From: Planctomicrobium sp.
GTDB lineage: Bacteria > Planctomycetota > Planctomycetia > Planctomycetales > Planctomycetaceae
Reading direction: 5' to 3'
Length of the DNA stretch: 7,621 bases
Assembly (NCBI GenBank): GCA_029259835.1
Contig: JAJDEL010000613.1
Span: 1-7,621, forward strand
The translations under genes were made by a program, and so were the position numbers. Each line of letters starts with the position of its first letter. Position 1 is the first letter of the stretch. Below are positions 1 to 6,876 of the stretch, piece after piece. The notes beneath the pieces are model-generated. The model was not told the origin of the DNA. It ran no database searches and was given only the letters and a program-made list of their open reading frames with translations.

Positions 1-1117
1 CCGTATACACACCTGCGGCTGTGGCAGCGGCTCGTTTGTTGAATGGAATTCGATAACGGAGCGGAGGAGCACAATCGCCGGGACGGTAGTACCCCAACGC
101 ATATTGCTCACACCAGACAGGATCGAGTGCCATCTGGTAGGGCAAACCGGCGACTTGCAGACCGAATTTTGACACAGAAATAAACGGTTGAATGCCGGGT
201 CGGTAAGTGTGACCGTATCGCTCGAGCGAGACATCCTCAAAATAGAGCGGGTCGTGTTTGAGGTTGGACGCCATCCAATGATAGTGCGTGGGTGCGATGT
301 TACGTTCGAAAGAGCCAGAAGCCGGCAGCGTCAAATACTCTGGACCTTTATTTTTATCATCTGCCGCGAACTGACGTTCTTGCTTCGAGTCCAATTTCGG
401 AACATAATCGTGAAATGGTCGGATGTCCGAGATGCTTCGCAGTATCGGTTTGCGTGGAGAACCTTCCAGTGCTGGTGGCAAAGTGTTTTGCAGTGCCAAC
501 TTGAACTGACCGATCTCTTCAGATTCAGGAAGAGGTGGAACGACCATAGGTGGTTCCGCTGGTTTTTGAGATTGTGTTGGATAAGGGTTCGGGACAGTAA
601 GCGTTCTTGCTGGAAATGCGATTTCTGTCGGCTCGTCAGTGACAGTCGGTTTTGCACTGAGTTTCAATTTATCAGGCTCCGGCTTCGGAGCATCTAAAAC
701 CTCAGATTGTTGTGTCTGAGGATCAAACAATCGAATCGGAGCTTCAAAGCTTGGTTTCTCATCAACGAGTGTTGAATCCAGTTGCGGAAACTCTTTCTGA
801 AGTGTTTCGAAGGGAACAGAGTCCGAAAATGGTAAGAACGGCGTCGAAAAATCAGTCGGTGCTTGCTCTATCGGTATCCACTGATTTCTGGCTGACTTCC
901 AGCGTTCATTGGCGGAACGTTTTTGAAGACGCTCCAACGGCGAATCTTGTGCGGATGCCGTTGATAGAAATGCCGTCCCTGCGGCAACCGCGCATGCAAT
1001 CGCGACCGTCTTCAACAACGTTGGTAGATACGCGCCGACTTTCAATTGATCATCTTCGATCGTTTGAATTGTGTTCGGTGCTGTAATTTGGCGCTTCTTG
1101 CGTGATGGCAATGTCAT
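1..1117 (-). CDS. Secreted planctomycete-type hypothetical protein (LYFED/LERYG family), 3' end outside window
   Basis: An uninterrupted minus-strand frame of 372 codons runs off the left edge. Seen: a basic N-terminus (SRKKRQ, residues 5-10), a hydrophobic segment at about 33-52 and a signal-peptidase-like ASA|Q site at 56-57, so the product is probably exported. Residues 57-265 are proline- and charge-rich and look disordered. The conserved-looking part follows: HYHWMASN (278-285), [13 protein letters not shown] (291-303) and [12 protein letters not shown] (341-352), with cysteines at 336 and 349. I recall these motifs from planctomycete proteins of unknown function, usually near the C-terminus, so little may be missing. 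The ATG at 1117 has AAGGGAG 10 nt upstream and an in-frame stop just before that, but it overlaps guaB by 68 bp and is formed from the guaB His-Asp codons. A TTG at 1045, four bases after the guaB stop, would give a more ordinary signal peptide. Function unknown. Confidence 0.85.
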   Translation of the reverse strand, partial: MTLPSRKKRQITAPNTIQTIEDDQLKVGAYLPTLLKTVAIACAVAAGTAFLSTASAQDSPLERLQKRSANERWKSARNQWIPIEQAPTDFSTPFLPFSDSVPFETLQKEFPQLDSTLVDEKPSFEAPIRLFDPQTQQSEVLDAPKPEPDKLKLSAKPTVTDEPTEIAFPARTLTVPNPYPTQSQKPAEPPMVVPPLPESEEIGQFKLALQNTLPPALEGSPRKPILRSISDIRPFHDYVPKLDSKQERQFAADDKNKGPEYLTLPASGSFERNIAPTHYHWMASNLKHDPLYFEDVSLERYGHTYRPGIQPFISVSKFGLQVAGLPYQMALDPVWCEQYALGYYRPGDCAPPLRYRIPFNKRAAATAAGVYT

Positions 1118-2540
1118 GCGGATGGTTCTCCCTTACCGTTGCCGCCGACACTCGCAGGAATTGAGCTTTCGTCCGCAGGTCATCGACCGTCCGAACGCCG
1201 AGATATCCCATCCCGGCTCGTAGCCCCCCCACGAGCTGATACAATAGGCTGCTTAGGGGTCCCTTGTATGGAACGCGCCCCTCGACACCCTCTGGTACTA
1301 ATTTCGGCGTTCCGCGCCCTTCATCTTCACTCTGGCTTTGCCGATATCGCTCGCTGCTCCCTTTTACCATCGCTCCGAGAGAACCCATGCCCCGATATCG
1401 CTTAAAACGACGACCTTGATACAGGATCATTTCGCCAGGACTTTCATCAAGTCCGGCAAGCAGACCACCAAGCATAACTGTAAAGCCTCCGGCAGCAAGG
1501 GCTTTCGTCATATCTCCGCTGAATCGAATCCCTCCATCGGCAATAATAGGCACATCCGTCCCAGCAACAATTTTTGCCGCATTAGAAACCGCTGTCAGTT
1601 GAGGAACCCCGACACCAGAAATCACTCTGGTTGTACAGATCGAACCAGGACCGATCCCGACTTTAATGCCATCCGCTCCTGCATCTAGTAACGCTTTCGC
1701 CCCATCGGCTGTTGCAACGTTTCCAGCGATGACGTCAATCTCCCATCGCGATTTAATGCTTTTCACCGCCTCGATGACATTCCGGGAATGTCCGTGAGCA
1801 CTATCAACGACGAGGACATCCACACCAGAATTAATGAGAAGTTCAATTCGTTCTTCATCGTTAACTCCCACCGCGGCTCCGACTCGAAGACGTCCACGTT
1901 CGTCTTTGTTCGCCTTAGGGAACTTGAGATTCTTATCGATATCTTTAATCGTGATGAGACCACGCAAAAGGAAATCGTCATCGACAAGCAAGAGTTTCTC
2001 AACTTTGTTCTCACGAAGAATTCGCTCTGCACTTTTGAGATCTGTGTCTTCGCGGGCGGTGACCAGATTATCCTTCGTCATCACTTCGGAAATCGGAGTC
2101 TCACCTGAATCCAGAAAGCGGAGATCGCGACTTGTTAAAATCCCCTGCAGCTTACCGGACTCGTCGACAATCGGAACGCCTCCGATGTTTCGCGTGTCCA
2201 TAATCTTGATTGCCTCAGCAACTGGCGTTGTTGGCGGCAGTGTGACCGGATCAACGATCACGCCATGTTCACTCCGTTTGACCCGGTCCACTTCGAGTGC
2301 CTGCTGCTCTGGCGTGAGATTCTTATGAATCATCCCTATGCCGCCTTCTTGCGCCATCGCAATTGCCATGTCACTTTCGGTAACGGTGTCCATTGGACTG
2401 GAAACAATCGGAATACTGACTGAAATATTCCGAGTCAGTTTCGATGTCACATCAACCTCGCCCGGCATCAATTCACTATAGGCCGGTACGAGCAACACGT
2501 CATCAAAAGTGATGCCAGTTTCAAGGATACGATCTTGCAT
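1050..2540 (-). CDS. guaB: Inosine-5'-monophosphate dehydrogenase
   Basis: Catalyses NAD+-dependent oxidation of IMP to XMP, the committed step of cytosolic guanine nucleotide synthesis. The 496-residue product is full length for bacterial IMPDH. Seen: N-terminal barrel start [12 protein letters not shown] (11-22) and SSPMDTVTE (47-55); two CBS modules at about 92-205 inserted in the TIM barrel; the catalytic loop [11 protein letters not shown] (295-305) with Cys302; the IMP phosphate-binding [10 protein letters not shown] (334-343); LGGLLAG (357-363); and the mobile flap around [10 protein letters not shown] (382-391) and SSERY (395-399) with the Arg-Tyr pair. The conserved C-terminal [15 protein letters not shown] ends at 487 and is followed by nine extra residues. 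The ATG has AAGGA 9 nt upstream. It lies 119 bp downstream of rsmA and overlaps the next gene's proposed start. CBS modules in this family usually mediate purine-nucleotide regulation. Confidence 0.98.
   Translation of the reverse strand: MQDRILETGITFDDVLLVPAYSELMPGEVDVTSKLTRNISVSIPIVSSPMDTVTESDMAIAMAQEGGIGMIHKNLTPEQQALEVDRVKRSEHGVIVDPVTLPPTTPVAEAIKIMDTRNIGGVPIVDESGKLQGILTSRDLRFLDSGETPISEVMTKDNLVTAREDTDLKSAERILRENKVEKLLLVDDDFLLRGLITIKDIDKNLKFPKANKDERGRLRVGAAVGVNDEERIELLINSGVDVLVVDSAHGHSRNVIEAVKSIKSRWEIDVIAGNVATADGAKALLDAGADGIKVGIGPGSICTTRVISGVGVPQLTAVSNAAKIVAGTDVPIIADGGIRFSGDMTKALAAGGFTVMLGGLLAGLDESPGEMILYQGRRFKRYRGMGSLGAMVKGSSERYRQSQSEDEGRGTPKLVPEGVEGRVPYKGPLSSLLYQLVGGLRAGMGYLGVRTVDDLRTKAQFLRVSAATVRENHPHDIAITQEAPNYSTEHNSNDRR
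1128..1134 (-). promoter_or_regulatory. Ribosome-binding site inside guaB
   Basis: On the minus strand this reads AAGGGAG, 10 nt before the ATG at 1117. It is the main support for that start over the TTG at 1045, but it also encodes part of the conserved end of GuaB, so it could be fortuitous. Confidence 0.5.
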
Positions 2541-2574
2541 TGGTAATTTTCCTTCGTCTCTTCAACTTCTCTTC

Positions 2575-2648
2575 GTAGGGCAGGCTCCTGCCTGCCATTG
2601 GACTTTTCAGCTACTTGGTCAAAGAAGGCAGGCGGGAGCCTGCCCTAC
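2575..2648. repeat. 74-bp inverted repeat between rsmA and guaB
   Basis: Two 22-nt arms, 2575-2596 and 2627-2648, are reverse complements with a single mismatch that can pair as G-U on one strand; the spacer is 30 nt. The left arm also contains its own palindrome (GGCAGG-CT-CCTGCC). The outer ends read GTAGGGCAGGC and GCCTGCCCTAC. I recall this type of palindrome as a dispersed intergenic element in planctomycete genomes. It could slow or end transcription coming from rsmA, but no T-run follows on either strand. Confidence 0.9.
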
Positions 2649-2659
2649 AATGACTTCAA

Positions 2660-3586
2660 CTACTCTTTTTCCGCTGGCTCTGTGGCTTCGATTTTCAATA
2701 AAAAACGATTCGACAATTCGACAAGTTTCGAGACATCTAATTGTTCTGCCCGGATGTTATGGGCGATGTCCATTTTTTCGAGAACTTCATCGACGTCTGG
2801 TTTCGTCAGTTGTTTCCGAAACATCCCGACAAGGACGCTGCGGATAATTTTACGTCGAAAGCCAAAGAGCCGTCGTACAAAATCGTGAGTGAACGCTCGG
2901 TCTTTCATCTTCGCTTGGCGTTTTGAATCTGGCACGAGTGACATGATCGCGGAATCAACTTTCGGACGCGGCCAAAACACTGTTGGTCCCAGTTCCTTCA
3001 GCATGTTCACATGACACTGTGATTGCAGCCACACGGATAACGCCCCGTATGCAGATTGGCTCGCTCGCGCTTGCATGCGGAGTCCCAATTCGTACTGAAT
3101 GGTCACGATCATCCGAATCCAGGGCAGATCTGTCGCAACCAAATTCGATACCACCGGTGTTGCAATGCTGTAGGGCAGATTCGCAATCAGTTTTAATCGT
3201 CGTTCAGGAGAAACTGCCAGTTGTTCCGCAATGGTCTTCAAAACTGCTGGAGCAAAATTGTTTTTATTCTTGAGCGCGTCTGTGAGGAGCAAGGTCACGT
3301 TGTCGTAGGGAGCGATTGCTTCTTCCGCCAATGAGTGCATGTCTCGATCCACTTCAACGGAAATGACATGCCCCGCTTCCTGTGCCATGAAGGTTGTCAT
3401 ACCTCCGGTTCCGGCACCGATTTCCAGGACAACATCATCCTGTGTCAGTTCTGCTTGCCGGACGACGTACTCCACAATGTTCAAGTCGATCAGAAAGTTC
3501 TGCCCAAGGTGAGTCCGCGGATGAAATCCACGCTCCTCGAATTTTCTCATCAAATAGGAACGAGTTTGTCTGTCAGAATCGTGCAT
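2660..3586 (-). CDS. rsmA: 16S rRNA (adenine1518-N6/adenine1519-N6)-dimethyltransferase
   Basis: RsmA (KsgA) uses S-adenosylmethionine to dimethylate two adjacent adenines in the 3'-terminal hairpin of 16S rRNA, a late step of small-subunit assembly. Seen, numbering from the ATG at 3586 (308 residues): GQNFLID (28-34); SAM-binding motif I, LEIGAGTGG (54-62); the acidic EVD (78-80); TDA (102-104); catalytic motif IV, NLPYS (136-140); YGALSVW (180-186); WPRPKVDSA (205-213); and the C-terminal helical domain starting near FGFRRKIIRS (241-250). The frame could be extended to a TTG at 3616, overlapping ribE by 29 bp. The ATG is preferred: the junction reads TGAGATG, GGGGAAGG lies 11 nt upstream, and the extra ten residues resemble nothing in the family. 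The 308-residue product is slightly longer than the usual 260-300. It is translationally coupled to ribE. Confidence 0.96.
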   Translation of the reverse strand: MHDSDRQTRSYLMRKFEERGFHPRTHLGQNFLIDLNIVEYVVRQAELTQDDVVLEIGAGTGGMTTFMAQEAGHVISVEVDRDMHSLAEEAIAPYDNVTLLLTDALKNKNNFAPAVLKTIAEQLAVSPERRLKLIANLPYSIATPVVSNLVATDLPWIRMIVTIQYELGLRMQARASQSAYGALSVWLQSQCHVNMLKELGPTVFWPRPKVDSAIMSLVPDSKRQAKMKDRAFTHDFVRRLFGFRRKIIRSVLVGMFRKQLTKPDVDEVLEKMDIAHNIRAEQLDVSKLVELSNRFLLKIEATEPAEKE

Positions 3587-3587
3587 C

Positions 3588-4211
3588 TCAGTGATTGCCT
3601 TCCCCGCCAGAGACAACGCTGCCGAGCATCTTCTCCATGTACTTGCCGATAATATCCGTTTCGATGTTCACAGTGTCACCGACTGATCGATTTCCGAGAG
3701 TTGTCACTTCCAAAGTGTGAGGAATGAGAGCAACGCTGAATCGTTCGTGTTCCACCTGCACCAGTGTCAGTGAAATTCCATCAACAGTGACTGAACCTTT
3801 TTGTACCATTTGCCGAGTCAATTGAGAGGGAACTTTGAAACACATATTCGTCCATTCCCCTTCAGCTTCGATAACATCGACCTTACCTGTCCCATCAACA
3901 TGCCCCTGAACAAAGTGCCCACCCATCCGATCAGTCGGCCGGAGAGATCGTTCGAGGTTCACTTTCGTTCCGGTTTGAAACGTCCCCAGGTTTGTCTTCG
4001 ACAGAGTTTCCGTTCCTGCTTGAAACACCCAAACACTTTCTTCGATTCGTATTACGGTCAGGCAGCAACCATTGATGGCGACGCTATCGCCAATTTGAGT
4101 CGTCTCGCAATTCTCCAGATCATCCCCCGGTTGAATTGACAAGTCCACACCGGGACCATTCGCCTCCACAGAGGTCACCGTTCCCAATCCTTCAATTAAA
4201 CCTGTAAACAT
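3588..4211 (-). CDS. ribE: Riboflavin synthase, alpha subunit
   Basis: Catalyses dismutation of two 6,7-dimethyl-8-ribityllumazine molecules to riboflavin plus a pyrimidinedione, the last step of riboflavin synthesis. At 207 residues it has normal length and the duplicated lumazine-binding architecture. Repeat 1 has the hallmark MFTGLIE start (1-7), GDSVAINGCCLTV (41-53) and SLRP (89-92). Repeat 2 has GGHFVQGHVDG (97-107), VTVDGISLTL (141-150), IPHTLEVTTL (163-172) and VNIETDIIGKY (181-191). The start is fixed by the nearly invariant MFTG, although its ribosome-binding site is weak (GAAAG). It is the first gene of the minus-strand block, with a good promoter at 4402-4430 and a structured leader of about 180 nt. 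I looked for FMN-riboswitch consensus elements in the leader and saw none. No other rib genes are in the window. Confidence 0.97.
   Translation of the reverse strand: MFTGLIEGLGTVTSVEANGPGVDLSIQPGDDLENCETTQIGDSVAINGCCLTVIRIEESVWVFQAGTETLSKTNLGTFQTGTKVNLERSLRPTDRMGGHFVQGHVDGTGKVDVIEAEGEWTNMCFKVPSQLTRQMVQKGSVTVDGISLTLVQVEHERFSVALIPHTLEVTTLGNRSVGDTVNIETDIIGKYMEKMLGSVVSGGEGNH
3598..3605 (-). promoter_or_regulatory. Ribosome-binding site and coupling region for rsmA
   Basis: The minus strand reads GGGGAAGG in the last codons of ribE, 11 nt before the ATG at 3586. With the TGAGATG junction it supports re-initiation on rsmA after ribE translation, and argues against the upstream TTG start. Confidence 0.65.
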
Positions 4212-4247
4212 CAGCTTTCAGTATTTGAGTTGTGAGTGCGTATTTAC

Positions 4248-4268
4248 TTCGGTCGGTAAAACCGGCCC
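4248..4268. repeat. Short CGGT..ACCG hairpin repeat, copy 1
   Basis: TTCGGTCGGTAAAACCGGCCC includes a stem GGTCGGT-AAA-ACCGGCC with one T/G position. It closely resembles the sequence at 4544-4565. It falls in the ribE leader, 37 bp upstream of the start codon. Confidence 0.55.
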
Positions 4269-4321
4269 GACTTGCTTCCCCTTGCCTCTTGATCCCTCAA
4301 TCCCTTGTCCCCATATAACAG

Positions 4322-4370
4322 TTCAGCCCGAAGTGAATTCCGCTGGCAGCGAAATTGGCTTCGGGCTGAA
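4322..4370. repeat. 49-bp near-perfect palindrome in the ribE leader
   Basis: The outer arms TTCAGCCCGAAG (4322-4333) and CTTCGGGCTGAA (4359-4370) are exact reverse complements. The pairing continues inward through AATT (4336-4339 with 4353-4356) and CGCT/AGCG (4341-4344 with 4348-4351) to a three-base GGC loop. Overall 20 Watson-Crick pairs form, with two mismatches and one wobble. It lies downstream of the predicted ribE transcription start. No T-run follows on either strand, so it is not an ordinary intrinsic terminator. Confidence 0.9.
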
Positions 4371-4401
4371 AATGACTGTAAATGTACCGTTCCATTGATC
4401 A

Positions 4402-4430
4402 ATTATGACAATCCCTCATCAAATTGTCCA
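4402..4430 (-). promoter_or_regulatory. Sigma-70-type promoter for the ribE block
   Basis: On the minus strand, TGGACA (4430-4425) and CATAAT (4407-4402) are separated by exactly 17 bp; each hexamer matches the consensus at five of six positions. Transcription would begin near 4395, giving a leader of about 180 nt before the ribE ATG at 4211. It is the best promoter match I found in the window. Confidence 0.6.
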
Positions 4431-4543
4431 ATCAATCAACTTGAATGCTACCATTTGGGAATTGACGAGAGTATGTATTCATTCTCGGTGAGGTCGTTTA
4501 ATTAACAGGACCGATTCCACCAACCATGGATCGTCGAACTTGT

Positions 4544-4565
4544 TTCGGTAGGTGAAGACCGGCTC
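4544..4565. repeat. Short CGGT..ACCG hairpin repeat, copy 2
   Basis: Aligned with copy 1, this 22-nt sequence (TTCGGTAGGT followed by GAAGACCGGCTC) differs by four substitutions and one inserted base, in the same orientation. It keeps the CGGT/ACCG ends and lies 77 bp before the exported-protein gene. Confidence 0.5.
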
Positions 4566-4625
4566 TATGAAATGAAACCAAACTTGGCGGCATCGGGTAC
4601 TATTTATGAAGAGTTAGTTTCCAAC

Positions 4626-4631
4626 AGGGTG
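4626..4631 (+). promoter_or_regulatory. Ribosome-binding site deciding the start at 4642
   Basis: AGGGTG lies 10 nt before the ATG at 4642. It nearly abuts the alternative ATG at 4633, which makes the downstream start more likely. Confidence 0.55.
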
Positions 4632-4641
4632 AATGATCTGC

Positions 4642-6261
4642 ATGAATCGGATTTCGAAAATTCTCGTTCTCAGCTTGGGTATTTCCTTGCTGCAAGGCTA
4701 CTCCGCTCGACTTGCGGCTGAGACAGGCTACATGGAACAACCCTTTGCCGTCGCCGCGATTGCTGGCATCGAGCGAATCGAGGTGGATCTCTGGAAACTC
4801 GGAGAACTCAGCGGTAATCACAAGCCTATTAACGAGTTTCACTCACTCCAGGAAAACTTGGAGAGACTGCCTGGCGTTGACCGTCGAAGACCCATCGGCG
4901 GACTACTTGTTTTGCATCGTAAAAAACTCAACGAACCTGCCCTTATTGTCATCTTACCAGTGAGTGATGGTGAGCAGTTGATCGCATCCCTGCAAAAAAA
5001 AATACCAGTCTTTGAATCAGTGGAATCGGGAAAGTGGAAAGTGAATCTCCCGAAACTAAAATTGACAATTCGCCTGCGTGACGAGCACCTCATTATCGGC
5101 ACCGTGGAAGAAACGTTTTCACTCGTCACTTCCGAAGTATTGAAAACGATCAATTCCACCACCGAGAAGAACGATATTTTCATTTCCATTCGCAGAGATG
5201 GCATCCCGGAGGAAATCCAGCAGCGCATCGGTCAGAAGTTCAATGCGGAACTGGAGAAAGACCTGCAGCGCAAAGAGTCAGAGGATGATGACGAATTTCG
5301 TCTTCGCTCGCTGCTGCTCAATTTGGTTCAGCAAACCGGGAACGAAATCATGTCTGCGACAGAGGAAATCTCCGCAGGCATTCAGATCACTTCCGACATT
5401 CAACTCAATGCTGACTGGAGAGTGAATTCTGAATCGGAACTGGCAAGCATTCTTGCGGAAATGTCACTAGCGACGAAACGCATTGGCGACACACCAGCAG
5501 AGGAACATCCTTTAGAAGTTCAAATCGGACTCAATCTTCCGCAGCCAGTGCAGAGTTTCGCGTTCGAAATCTTCAAAATTCTTAGAGGCCATATCAAGCG
5601 AGAAATTGGCCCACACCTTGCCGAAGCAGATCGAGGCCCGGTCGCTGGTGCGTTCGATGCGATCGAGCAAACAATTCGCATGGGAAAACTTGACGCACTT
5701 GTCGCATTCCACGATTTGAGTGACGGGCGAATGGTCCTAGTCGGTGGTTTGGCTGTTCTCGGCGAAGAGTTGCTCGCGACATCGCTTGCGACCATCCTTC
5801 CCTACGCCCGGGAATCTGACGAAGTCATCGAAGTCGAAATGAATGTGTTCGAATCACATGACCTCAAGCTCCATCGACTGCGCGGAGAAAATGAACGCGA
5901 GGAAGACAAACGGCTGTATGGCCCCAATGCATCGTTCTATATCGGGACAGGCTCGCACGCGTTCTGGTTGGCGGCGGGGGAAATGGAGACTCCAAACGAA
6001 GTTCAAAAACTCGAAGACAACAAGGGGCACAAGTCACCACCGGTTCTGTCCGTCGACTTCTCATTCGATCCCTGGCTCCGTCTGGGTGAGAAGAATCGCG
6101 AGGATCTCAAGAAAATTAAACAGCTGCGCCGTGCATTTCCGAACGACGAAAACGACCACGTCAACTTCGAACTCAAAACTGACCGCACCGGCGTCCATGC
6201 CAAGCTCAAAGCCGATTCTGGATTCCTCAAACTCCTTGGTATTGCTTTGAACGAAGAGTAG
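4642..6261 (+). CDS. Exported protein of unknown function, 539 residues
   Basis: I do not recognise a characterised family. Seen: a short basic N-terminus (MNRISK), a hydrophobic core at about 7-19 and a plausible cleavage site after RLAA (23-26), so the product is probably secreted or periplasmic. There is no later membrane span. The rest is a mix of alternating hydrophobic strands (for example LIVILPVS at 101-108, KLKLTIRLRDEHLIIG at 138-153, GRMVLVGGLAVLG at 362-374) and charged helices (about 189-245, and 301-347 with FKILRGHIKR). The C-terminal TDRTGVHAKLKADSGFLKLLG resembles closing segments I recall in planctomycete secreted hypotheticals. A very acidic stretch lies at 212-218 (ESEDDDE). 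An ATG three codons upstream (4633) is possible, but AGGGTG at 4626-4631 is 10 nt from the ATG at 4642 and too close to 4633. It stands alone: 430 bp upstream and 615 bp downstream have no convincing gene. Confidence 0.88.
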   Translation: MNRISKILVLSLGISLLQGYSARLAAETGYMEQPFAVAAIAGIERIEVDLWKLGELSGNHKPINEFHSLQENLERLPGVDRRRPIGGLLVLHRKKLNEPALIVILPVSDGEQLIASLQKKIPVFESVESGKWKVNLPKLKLTIRLRDEHLIIGTVEETFSLVTSEVLKTINSTTEKNDIFISIRRDGIPEEIQQRIGQKFNAELEKDLQRKESEDDDEFRLRSLLLNLVQQTGNEIMSATEEISAGIQITSDIQLNADWRVNSESELASILAEMSLATKRIGDTPAEEHPLEVQIGLNLPQPVQSFAFEIFKILRGHIKREIGPHLAEADRGPVAGAFDAIEQTIRMGKLDALVAFHDLSDGRMVLVGGLAVLGEELLATSLATILPYARESDEVIEVEMNVFESHDLKLHRLRGENEREEDKRLYGPNASFYIGTGSHAFWLAAGEMETPNEVQKLEDNKGHKSPPVLSVDFSFDPWLRLGEKNREDLKKIKQLRRAFPNDENDHVNFELKTDRTGVHAKLKADSGFLKLLGIALNEE

Positions 6262-6340
6262 CAATGTGCCTTGCTCGACCGTGTGACAGAGGGAGTGTTT
6301 GATAATTCCTGTTACTGTCTCAGCGCGGCAACTTGAGCCT

Positions 6341-6361
6341 CCTCTCCTCTAAGGGGGGAGG
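6341..6361 (+). repeat. C/T-G hairpin 80 bp after the exported-protein gene
   Basis: CCTCTCCTC and GGGGGGAGG can form a nine-pair stem (two G-U) closed by a TAA loop. Its position suits a transcription end, but GTTAGGC follows instead of a T-run, so I list it as a repeat rather than a terminator. Confidence 0.5.
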
Positions 6362-6426
6362 GTTAGGCAGGGTTGATGAAAACTAATTCAGTGTGCGGTT
6401 CACAAATCGTTCGTTGGGCAGAAAGC

Positions 6427-6494
6427 ATGTCCCTTCTCCCTCATGATCGGTTCTCAACTTTGGAATAGACTTCGTTATGGGGGAGAGGGGACAT
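6427..6494. repeat. 68-bp inverted repeat, pyrimidine/purine arms
   Basis: The arms 6427-6444 (ATGTCCCTTCTCCCTCAT) and 6477-6494 (ATGGGGGAGAGGGGACAT) are reverse complements at 16 of 18 positions; the other two can pair as G-U. The spacer is 32 nt. The GGGAGAGGG type of core is common in dispersed intergenic repeats of planctomycetes and some other bacteria (recalled, not searched). Confidence 0.75.
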
Positions 6495-6789
6495 CGGCGT
6501 TGCTGTACCAGCGGAAATCCGCGAGTGTCGCCACCAATAATGAGCATTGTTATTTTGTGTTCCTGACAGTCGGAACCCGTTTTAATACATACTTGAGAAC
6601 GAATGACCCGACGTTGTCGCACACCACAACTCACCAACGTGTCAGCAAGTTTGTGGGTCGCCACATTGGCAACAGCCCAGGATTAAGGGCGAAGCTAAAT
6701 TTTCAAACTGTGTCACGATCGGTGGTAAACGGCGACAACTGATTCATCCTTCCATGTATGTTCTACAGTACTCGCGTCTGCGTCGCCGC

Positions 6790-6818
6790 TTGTCGCCCCT
6801 CACTCCAGCGACTATCTT
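6790..6818 (+). promoter_or_regulatory. Possible promoter for the DUF485-symporter pair
   Basis: TTGTCG (6790-6795), a 17-bp spacer and TATCTT (6813-6818). Each hexamer matches the sigma-70 consensus at four of six positions. The position, with a leader of about 50 nt, is sensible, but the match is weak. Confidence 0.28.
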
Positions 6819-6876
6819 ACGAATCTTCAATCAAACAGCTCTGATTTGTATCGACTTTTGACGATTGGATTTCGTT

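Larger units (their letters stand above)
4212..4641. other. Divergent intergenic region between ribE and the exported-protein gene
   Basis: This 430-bp stretch holds the minus-strand ribE promoter, the 49-bp palindrome and both copies of the CGGT..ACCG repeat. A 66-codon plus-strand frame at 4305-4505 spans the palindrome, has no recognisable features and is not called. I found no convincing plus-strand promoter for the gene at 4642. Confidence 0.8.
6262..6876. other. 615-bp intergenic region without a convincing gene
   Basis: It contains the two inverted repeats at 6341-6361 and 6427-6494 and, at its right end, a weak promoter for the DUF485 gene. Two overlapping opposed frames (6443-6742 plus, 6383-6664 minus) translate to low-complexity, arginine- and threonine-rich sequence with no recognisable motif, and both run through the repeat arms. 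I read the region as non-coding, possibly decayed repeat or gene remnants. Confidence 0.7.

Noticed and set aside
188..1086. Plus-strand open frames (188-697 and 712-1086)
   Set aside because: They lie antisense to the uninterrupted minus-strand secreted gene with clear signal peptide and family motifs; their translations are arginine-, tryptophan- and phenylalanine-rich in an implausible way.
2660..3616. TTG at 3616 as the rsmA start
   Set aside because: It is a weaker start codon inside ribE, and the ATG at 3586 has better coupling and ribosome-binding context.
4212..4400. FMN riboswitch in the ribE leader
   Set aside because: I looked for the conserved AGGGGC and GGGUGAAAUUCCC-like elements and did not see them; a covariance-model search would settle it.
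4305..4505. 66-codon plus-strand frame upstream of the exported-protein gene
   Set aside because: It crosses the 49-bp palindrome and the ribE promoter, lacks a good ribosome-binding site and shows no motif.
5512..5795. Minus-strand frames within the exported-protein gene
   Set aside because: Several overlap one another antisense to a long frame with a signal peptide and a good start; they are frame shadows.
6383..6742. Opposed 93- and 99-codon frames in the 615-bp gap
   Set aside because: They overlap each other, run through inverted-repeat arms and give low-complexity products without recognisable features.
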